Source: Mycobacterium sp. E2733 (GTDB lineage Bacteria; Actinomycetota; Actinomycetes; Mycobacteriales; Mycobacteriaceae). From it: a DNA stretch of 47,400 nt. Under the pieces are notes generated by a model. That model was not told the DNA's origin. It worked only from the letters and a program-made list of their open reading frames with translations, and did not search any database. Location: the NCBI RefSeq assembly GCF_001667585.1, contig NZ_LZJZ01000055.1, positions 1-47,400 on the forward strand. Reading direction: 5' to 3'. Both the position numbers and the translations under genes were made by a program. This document shows positions 41,964 through 47,400 of this stretch, piece by piece (position 1 is the stretch's first letter; each line of letters begins with the position of its first letter).

Positions 41964-42931
41964 AGTGGTGGCCGGTAGCGGCCATCGGAGCGGCCTGCCT
42001 CCTCGCGGTTGTGGCGCTGGCGGCATGGCTGCCCATGACGGCCGCCCGCCGGCGGCTGCGCCCGCTGGCCAACGTCGCACGGCTGACCCGATTGCCCGAG
42101 TACGCGAAGGTCGCCCGGCTGCGATCACTGTCAACGATTGTCACCCTGGTGGTGCTGACGGTCATGTTCGGCGCCGCCTCGTGGGCGGCGGCCCGCCCAG
42201 CCGTGCCCAGCAACGATTTCGACGCCGCTCACCCCGAGGACATCATGCTGTGTGTCGGGCAGCCGGTGACCGATGCGGCGACGGCTGAACTGCTCGACTA
42301 CTTCGCGCGGCAGGCCGGCGCATCTCCTCCGCGTCAACGCATCGGCTTGACCTCGGTCAACCGCCGGTTGGTGCCCCTGACACGTGACCATCAGTACGCT
42401 GTGGCGCGATTCGGCGAGTACGCGGGCGCTCATGCGGCGCAGCAGGCCGCGTTCGCCCCGGCGGTGCCCTATACGGACTACGCGGCGAGCGTGAACGACG
42501 TCCTGGCGCTCTGTATGTCGGGATTCCCGCCGATCGAGAAGGGCGGCACGCATCGGCGGTCGGTGATCTATCTCGGACCCTCGGATCTGCGTGCCGCGGG
42601 GGACTCGCGTGCCGCATTGTTCAGCGATGCCGGTGTGCGGGACGTGGCCGAGCACGCCGGAACGCAACTCAATGTCATCGACACGGCCCCCTCGCCGGCC
42701 AGCGCCTCGCTGGTCACCCTCGCCCAGCGGACCGGCGGCCGGTACCTCGCACCCGGACGGGGATCGGTGATAGAGGCAATCAACGAAATTCGCGCACACG
42801 CCCCACCCCCGCGCCTGGCCGACGGCACCGTCGTAACCGCGGACGTCCGGGATGATCCGGTAGTACCGCTGGTAATCGCGTTGCTGTCGGCGACCGTGCT
42901 GTCGGTGGCGCTCTTGGTGTTACGCCGATGA
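41954..42931 (+). CDS. BatA-like membrane protein, degenerate VWA domain
   Basis: This 325-residue protein has two N-terminal membrane helices (about 8-28 and 56-80), a roughly 200-residue extracytoplasmic domain and a C-terminal helix (VPLVIALLSATVLSVALLVL). This is the BatA/BatB layout, but the expected metal site DxSxS is not visible; the equivalent strand reads DIMLCVGQPV. The domain still has VWA-like strand order with LVTLAQRTGGRYLAPG near the end, as in Bat proteins. Start GTG at 41954 overlaps the previous stop. Confidence 0.75.
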   Translation: MDLKWWPVAAIGAACLLAVVALAAWLPMTAARRRLRPLANVARLTRLPEYAKVARLRSLSTIVTLVVLTVMFGAASWAAARPAVPSNDFDAAHPEDIMLCVGQPVTDAATAELLDYFARQAGASPPRQRIGLTSVNRRLVPLTRDHQYAVARFGEYAGAHAAQQAAFAPAVPYTDYAASVNDVLALCMSGFPPIEKGGTHRRSVIYLGPSDLRAAGDSRAALFSDAGVRDVAEHAGTQLNVIDTAPSPASASLVTLAQRTGGRYLAPGRGSVIEAINEIRAHAPPPRLADGTVVTADVRDDPVVPLVIALLSATVLSVALLVLRR

Positions 42932-43854
42932 CGTTCCATCCCCTGCTGCCCTGGGCGATCTTCGCGGTCGTCGCAGGCGCGCTACTCCTGGCGCGACTGG
43001 TGGCGCTGCGCCAGGTGCTCCTATCGGCGGGGCGCCGGCGCGGCCGAGCGGCGCTGCGGTGGACCGGCGTGACTTTCGCGGTGCTGCTGCTCGTCGCCGC
43101 GACCACCCGCCCGGGACTTCGCGATGACGAAGACAGCCGTGGCGCAACGCGAACGGCTGGCGAGAACCTCAACGTGTTCCTCGTCGTCGATCGGTCGGCC
43201 GACTCAGGCGTCGAGGACTACGGCGCCCGCGAACCGCGGATCGCGGGGATGCGCGACGACATCGGCGCGGTGACCAAGCAGTACCCGGCGGCACGGTACG
43301 CGCTCATCGGATTCGCCTCCCGGGCCTCGCTGGACTGGCCGCTCTCCGAGGATGTCTGGAGCTTGCAGCCGACCGTCGCCGCGCTCGGCTCCCCAAACGC
43401 AGGCGCCGCCAACGTGAACGTAGGCGCGGCGGATAACGTACTGCGATACCAGCTAATCCAGGCGACGCAGCAGTATCCAGGTTCGCGAAACGTGGTGCTG
43501 TATTTCGGCTCCGGTGCGCCCGGTTCGCGCGCGCCGCAGGGCGACTTCAACCTCACGCAGAGCGCGGTGGCAGGTGGAGCGGTGCTGGGTTACGGTCGCA
43601 GCGACGCGATCAACGAGATCGGATTACATAGGATCGCAGCACAACTCGATGTGCCATACGTGCATCGGGATCCCGGGCAGCCGTTCCGGCCAGACCTGCC
43701 CGACACGTCGGATATTCGGGCGGAGGCCAGCGACCGAATCGAGCTGTACTGGCTGCCCGCGCTGCTCGCCGCGGGGCTGCTGCTCGCCGAGATCTACCTT
43801 TCGGTCCGCGAATTTCGGCGCGGCCGCGTCGCCCGGCGGGATCTGACATCGTGA
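42928..43854 (+). CDS. BatA/BatB-like VWA membrane protein
   Basis: This 308-residue protein has hydrophobic helices near residues 10-25 and 48-60, a VWA-type domain beginning LNVFLVVDRSADSG (a DRSAD variant of the DxSxS metal site), and a C-terminal helix (LPALLAAGLLLAEIYL). The start overlaps the previous stop as ATGA. The pair of Bat-like proteins would sit in the membrane as partners of MoxR. Confidence 0.8.
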   Translation: MTFHPLLPWAIFAVVAGALLLARLVALRQVLLSAGRRRGRAALRWTGVTFAVLLLVAATTRPGLRDDEDSRGATRTAGENLNVFLVVDRSADSGVEDYGAREPRIAGMRDDIGAVTKQYPAARYALIGFASRASLDWPLSEDVWSLQPTVAALGSPNAGAANVNVGAADNVLRYQLIQATQQYPGSRNVVLYFGSGAPGSRAPQGDFNLTQSAVAGGAVLGYGRSDAINEIGLHRIAAQLDVPYVHRDPGQPFRPDLPDTSDIRAEASDRIELYWLPALLAAGLLLAEIYLSVREFRRGRVARRDLTS

Positions 43855-44591
43855 CTTCCAAGCCGGCACGGCTGCGGCTGCGAAAACGATTGCTGGTCTA
43901 CTCGGCGCCGGTCACTGTCGCCGCACTACTGGTTGCCGTCAAGCTGTTTTCCGTTGTGGTGGTGGGCGATTCGGCGGCCGATGACTTCGCGAACCGCGAC
44001 GGGAACGGTGTGCGGGCCGAGGCGGCGATCCTCGGCGTGGCCAATCTGGTGCAACCCGCAAAGGCACCGTTCGCTGCGGGCGCCGCCGCCGTGCTTGACG
44101 GCCGACTCGGCGATGCCGACAACCAGTTCTCCGCCGCGCTTGCCAGCACCGACGCCGACCGCTCCTGTCCGGTGCGGGTCAACCTCGAACTGATCCGCGA
44201 GACCCAGGGCGACCGGGCCGCGGCGGCAGGGGAGCGGGTGCGCGCTGAGGAACGTTATGCGAGCGCGCTGGCCGTCGTAGACGACGCACCGCAATCCTGT
44301 TTTCTCGGCAACGGTGACCCGGACCCCCAGCGGCGGGCCATCCGCAACGACGCCGCGAACCGGTTGGCCGCCAAACGAACTGCGCTCAACGCTCCGCCGC
44401 CCGCGACGCCGCCACCGCCACCGCCCCCACCACCAGCGGCACCACCACCACCGCCCGTAGCCGCCGTCGCACCCGACGGCCGGGAGATCCCACCACGCCG
44501 GCTTGATCCCGCGGGTGGCGACCCGCTCGACAAGTTGCAGCAGCTACTGCAGGACGCGGCGGGTGCTGCGCCGCTGGCGGAGTCACCGTAA
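43851..44591 (+). CDS. Membrane-anchored proline-rich protein (BatC-like position)
   Basis: This 246-residue protein has one N-terminal membrane helix (residues 16-38), a helical part with a TPR-like look (FAAGAAAVLDGRLGDADNQF, then AAAGERVRAEERYASALAV) and a proline tract PPPPPPPPPAAPPPPP near residues 185-200. It ends in a short helix (DPLDKLQQLLQDAAG). MoxR operons often encode a TPR protein (BatC) here. The GTG start overlaps the previous stop (GTGA), the last link in the coupled operon. Confidence 0.75.
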   Translation: MTSKPARLRLRKRLLVYSAPVTVAALLVAVKLFSVVVVGDSAADDFANRDGNGVRAEAAILGVANLVQPAKAPFAAGAAAVLDGRLGDADNQFSAALASTDADRSCPVRVNLELIRETQGDRAAAAGERVRAEERYASALAVVDDAPQSCFLGNGDPDPQRRAIRNDAANRLAAKRTALNAPPPATPPPPPPPPPAAPPPPPVAAVAPDGREIPPRRLDPAGGDPLDKLQQLLQDAAGAAPLAESP

Positions 44592-44611
44592 CGGTCTGTC
44601 AGGCTCTTGAC

Positions 44612-44998
44612 ATGGACGGACCGTGCCCGTGCGGCAGTGACAAAAGCTATCGCGCCTGCTGCGGGCCTTTCCACCATGGCGAGTCGCAGGCCCGGTCGGC
44701 CGAGGAATTGATGCGATCGCGGTATTCGGCGTTCGCCTGCGGTGACGCTGATTACCTGTACCGCACGTGGCACCCGCGCACACGCCCGGCCGTCGTGACC
44801 GTCGGCGACGGCACCACCTGGATTGGCCTGAACGTGATTGACACCGTCGCAGGGGGTCCGGATGACGACTATGGCGAGGTGGAATTCACGGCCCGCTTCG
44901 AGTCCGGGGGCCGCTTCGGCAGCCTGCACGAGCGCAGCCGCTTCGAGCGCCGCGCCGGGCGATGGTTCTACCTCGACGCCGTCGCGGACGATACGTAG
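44612..44998 (+). CDS. YchJ/UPF0225-like SEC-C motif protein
   Basis: This 128-residue protein begins with a SEC-C-type zinc motif CPCGSDKSYRACCGPFH (Cys5, Cys7, Cys16, Cys17). A conserved YchJ-type NTF2-like domain follows (EELMRSRYSAFACGDADYLY, TWHPRTRP, EFTARF, and ERSRFERRAGRWFYLDA). The family's function is unknown. It lies 20 bases after the MoxR operon and may be co-transcribed. Confidence 0.9.
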   Translation: MDGPCPCGSDKSYRACCGPFHHGESQARSAEELMRSRYSAFACGDADYLYRTWHPRTRPAVVTVGDGTTWIGLNVIDTVAGGPDDDYGEVEFTARFESGGRFGSLHERSRFERRAGRWFYLDAVADDT

Positions 44999-45072
44999 TT
45001 GCTCGTTGCTCCGCATGCCCTGCCCTGATCGCAGGCGGTGGCCAACCTCGTCTGTTGATTTGGCATTCTCAG

Positions 45073-45143
45073 AGCGAGTGACGGGACTCGAACCCGTGTA
45101 TACGGCTTTGCAGGCCGCTGCCTAGCCACTCAGCCACACCCGC
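45073..45143 (-). tRNA. tRNA-Cys (GCA anticodon)
   Basis: On the minus strand, the acceptor GCGGGTG pairs with CACTCGC (one G-U pair). The D-arm lies in GTGGCTGAGTGGCTAGGC, the anticodon loop CTGCAAA gives GCA, and the T-arm is ACGGG-TTCGAGT-CCCGT. The 71 bases form a complete cloverleaf; discriminator is T. Confidence 0.93.
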
Positions 45144-45256
45144 ACGAACGCCACCATGCCAGCGCAAGCCCCTATGGCCTAGCGTTTTCCTCGGCCCGAT
45201 CATTTCGGCCAGCGGCACTTGCCCGCCTTTCCGCGAATGACGGCTAAATTACCCGT

Positions 45257-46165
45257 ATGCGGGTTGTTCGCCTGGTCGGTGTGATTCTGACAATCCTCAC
45301 GGTGGGGCTGCTGTCGGCAGCCCCCGCCGGCGCGCAACCGCCGTCCAAGCTCACGGATCACATCACTGACAGCACCGGGGTGTTGACGGATTCGGGTCGG
45401 GCGGCGGTCAGCTCCGCAATCGACCGGCTTTACCGCGACCGGCACATCCAACTGTGGGTGGTCTACGTCGACAACTTCTCCAGGTTCAAACCCGACAACT
45501 GGGCCGACCGGACGCGCAGCGCGACCGAAATGGGCGAGCATGATGCGCTGCTGGCCGTCGCCACCAACACCAAGCTGTACGCGTTCGCGGTACCGCCGCA
45601 GATACGGGGCCTCGCAGCGGCCGAGTTGATCAGCTTGCGAAGCAAGCAAATTGAACCAGCGCTGGCCGCTAAAGACTGGAGCGGCGCTGCGGTCGCCGCG
45701 GCTGACGGATTGAACAAATCGACAGCAGCCCCGTCAAAGCCCGGAAAGCCGATCTGGTTGCCGATCGCGATCGGCGTCGTCATCCTCGCGGTGATCGTCG
45801 TGGTGGTTTTCATGCTCTACCGCGCGCGCCGCCGCCGGCGGGTAGGCCCTGGCGACGGGCAGATTGAAGGGGGTGACCATTCGTTGGGACAGGCGTTGTC
45901 CACCGCGGAGGGAAGATTGCGCCAGATCTCCGACTACGTCGCCAGGCATCGCGAGAGCGTCGGCGCCGAGGCCCAGTCCAGGGTCGAGGAAGCGAAGCGG
46001 CATTTGGCGGCGGCGCGCGGGAAGCAAGCAACAAACGGCGCCGAAGCAATCGCCCACGCCAACAGGGCATCGACCTTGGCCGCTCAGGCACAGACGTTGG
46101 CGAATGCTGACGTGCTAGCGGAACACCGCACGCGACGAGGTCGAGGCACGGCGTCTAAGCGGTAA
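45257..46165 (+). CDS. TPM-domain (YgcG-like) membrane protein
   Basis: This 302-residue protein has a signal sequence (1-26, ending PAGA), then an extracytoplasmic TPM domain (KLTDHITDSTGVLTDSGRAA, DRHIQLWVVYVDNF, DALLAVATNTKLYAFAVPP). A membrane helix follows (about 168-192, IAIGVVILAVIVVVVFMLY), then a basic stretch and a cytoplasmic alpha-helical tail. It is related to the M. tuberculosis TPM-domain protein Rv2345 but shorter. Members are proposed to act in envelope or membrane repair; no enzymatic role is certain. Confidence 0.85.
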   Translation: MRVVRLVGVILTILTVGLLSAAPAGAQPPSKLTDHITDSTGVLTDSGRAAVSSAIDRLYRDRHIQLWVVYVDNFSRFKPDNWADRTRSATEMGEHDALLAVATNTKLYAFAVPPQIRGLAAAELISLRSKQIEPALAAKDWSGAAVAAADGLNKSTAAPSKPGKPIWLPIAIGVVILAVIVVVVFMLYRARRRRRVGPGDGQIEGGDHSLGQALSTAEGRLRQISDYVARHRESVGAEAQSRVEEAKRHLAAARGKQATNGAEAIAHANRASTLAAQAQTLANADVLAEHRTRRGRGTASKR

Positions 46166-46185
46166 ACGGTGTAGCAGCCGCCGTT

Positions 46186-46491
46186 TCAGAAGCATCCGCT
46201 GACATGAACTCGCCGGCCGGCTCCGACGCAGACATTCACCGGGGGCGGTGGAGGCGGTGGGGGCGGAAAGTCTTGTGGTAGCGGTGCATACGCGTCCGGT
46301 GGTGGGACATTGGCGTTGATCGTATCGGCTACGTTGGTGCACCCGCTCACGGAGACACGCCTGCCGACGCTGGCGCAGACGTCGGCGTTGGCCACACCGG
46401 AAGGCTGTACGACGGCATACATCTCAGGAATCGCGGTAAGGGCCAGCACCGCTATGGCCCCTGCAGTCCGAGACCGCACCCACCCGTTCAT
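46186..46491 (-). CDS. Small exported proline-rich protein with duplicated CxxxGRRVxVSGC motif
   Basis: This 101-residue protein begins at the ATG at 46491 behind GAGGAGAG. Signal peptide cleavage is expected after GVANA. The mature part carries VCASVGRRVSVSGC and, after a run of nine prolines, VCVGAGRRVHVSGC, ending in Phe. Each copy has two cysteines spaced ten residues apart, suggesting two small disulphide loops. No known domain was recognised. It is convergent with the TPM gene. Confidence 0.75.
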   Translation of the reverse strand: MNGWVRSRTAGAIAVLALTAIPEMYAVVQPSGVANADVCASVGRRVSVSGCTNVADTINANVPPPDAYAPLPQDFPPPPPPPPPVNVCVGAGRRVHVSGCF

Positions 46492-46546
46492 CGGGCTCTC
46501 CTCACTTTGACCGGTGGCAAGTTTTGGCGTGTTGGTTTTTGATCGC

Positions 46547-46936
46547 TCAAGGGGTCGCGCCCTGCCCCAGCAGCGGTGTCCACTGGCAACGCTGCCTGAT
46601 GTCAGCCATGGGCTGGCGGATGTTCTCAAGATCGGCTTGCTCCTGCGGGTTGGCGTTGAAGTACTGCTCCACGTCGTCGCGGATCTGGTCTTTGGGACGA
46701 TCCTGGAGGCCGGTGTAGAACTCGTTCAGGTCCGGATGAGTGAACAGGTAGCCGGAGAGCGCCGCCGCGACACCAGACGCGACGCCGGCCACGTCCGCTG
46801 CTGTGCAGCCGGGGGGGCGCGCCGACGGATCAGCCGCGGCGGTCGCCGCGCTAGCACATAGAAGCGTGCCGGTAACCGCGCCAGCGCCTATTGCGCCGAC
46901 CAGTAGGCGACGCGGGATCAGATCTGCGAAGAACAT
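46547..46936 (-). CDS. Haemophore-like exported protein
   Basis: This 129-residue protein has AAAGGAG before its ATG at 46936, a signal peptide ending ATAAA and a helical mature domain: PPGCTAADVAGVASGVAAAL, GYLFTHPDLNEFYT, and a final MADIRQRCQW. The two cysteines at its ends and the YLFTHPDLN helix match the mycobacterial haem-binding (Rv0203-like) haemophore family. It lies 55 bases upstream of the small proline-rich exported gene on the same strand, so the two may be co-transcribed. Haem binding is inferred from family. Confidence 0.8.
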   Translation of the reverse strand: MFFADLIPRRLLVGAIGAGAVTGTLLCASAATAAADPSARPPGCTAADVAGVASGVAAALSGYLFTHPDLNEFYTGLQDRPKDQIRDDVEQYFNANPQEQADLENIRQPMADIRQRCQWTPLLGQGATP

Positions 46937-47200
46937 GACTGGCTCCTTTATGCGGCAAGTACCTGCAATTGGCGTGGTGTTAACTCTGGACACCGACGAG
47001 TTTCGTTACTCGGGCCGAAAGTCACTATTACAACGGCCAACCGTCACTACGCAATGGCGATGTCGTCCGCCCCGGTGCGGCTGTGCGCCCAGATTGGCGG
47101 CAGCGGCGCATGGCGTAGAACCCGTGGCGAAAGAGCTCCGAATTTCATTGCAGTAAAGGAGGATACGAGGTGTCGCCTGTTGTGCTCGCTGACTCGCACG

Positions 47201-47400
47201 CTAAAGACCAGGAACACCGGGTATGCCGGGCACCGGGATATGCGGGACGGGCACGGCTGGCGGTCCCGCGGGAATTGGAGGCCGTAGCCCGGGTATCGGG
47301 GGTCCGGGCGGACCGGCCGGGTGGGGCGCGGCTGGCGCGGACCGTTGAACAGCTGGCGGGATCGACCACGGGGCTCGGTATCCCATCCGGTGGCGGAGTC
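47201..47400 (-). CDS. Proline-rich C-terminus of a protein running off the window
   Basis: The minus-strand frame is open from the window edge to a TAG at 47201. It reads as a proline-glycine-rich tail (PPGPPIPGLRPPIPAGPP, then VPVPHIPVPGIPGVPGL). This is common at the ends of mycobacterial exported or wall-associated proteins. The N-terminal part is outside the window. A competing plus-strand frame from GTG 47170 is also open to the edge. Confidence 0.5.
   Translation of the reverse strand, partial: LRHRMGYRAPWSIPPAVQRSAPAAPHPAGPPGPPIPGLRPPIPAGPPAVPVPHIPVPGIPGVPGL

Overview
This window is high-GC mycobacterial chromosome, most likely from a slow-growing non-tuberculous species. The evidence is GTG/TTG starts, ATGA/GTGA gene overlaps, small exported DUF732-like, DUF3060-like and haemophore-like proteins, and a long block matching Mycobacterium tuberculosis Rv2327-Rv2314c in inverted orientation. 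The species cannot be fixed from the sequence alone.

Region 1 (1-16.1 kb) is conserved core. It holds the edge of an FHA-domain protein, a MarR regulator, an ECF-type transporter (S-like membrane domain fused to two ATPases, then a separate EcfT), and an AsnC/Lrp regulator divergent from a translationally coupled arginine/ornithine operon (DDAH/arginine-dihydrolase-like enzyme, ornithine aminotransferase, amino-acid permease, universal stress protein). The convergent sugar importer UspA-UspB-UspC follows, then the TldD/TldE (PmbA) protease pair and an AhpD-like protein.

Region 2 (16.1-20.3 kb) has a tandem pair of secreted DUF732-like proteins and a P2-type cation ATPase.

Region 3 (20.46-25.31 kb) is accessory. 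A CAU tRNA gene has an IS481-family element (intact transposase, 15-bp target duplication) inserted exactly at its 3' end. Beyond it lie an alanine-rich membrane-anchored helical repeat protein, a gene graveyard (IS remnant and fragments of a deazaflavin nitroreductase, an aldehyde dehydrogenase and a CoA-transferase) and a putative lipoprotein. A second, decayed copy of the 3' half of the tRNA lies at 25286-25308, as expected for the far end of an old tRNA-targeted island.

Region 4 (25.3-35.5 kb) has two divergent alpha/beta hydrolases, an ATP-grasp protein, a DUF3060 exported protein with a palindrome-rich promoter, and a 1408-residue TIR-nSTAND NTPase-transmembrane-WD40 protein. This last is the best candidate for an undescribed defence or cell-death system.

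Region 5 (35.3-45 kb) looks like a signalling and envelope-stress block. A secreted propeller-like protein is divergent from a membrane Ser/Thr kinase, which is followed by an EmbR-like SARP-FHA regulator. Then comes a tightly coupled MoxR-DUF58-Bat-like membrane operon and a YchJ-like SEC-C protein.

Region 6 (45-47.4 kb) has tRNA-Cys, a TPM-domain membrane protein, two small exported proteins and a proline-rich C-terminus running off the window.
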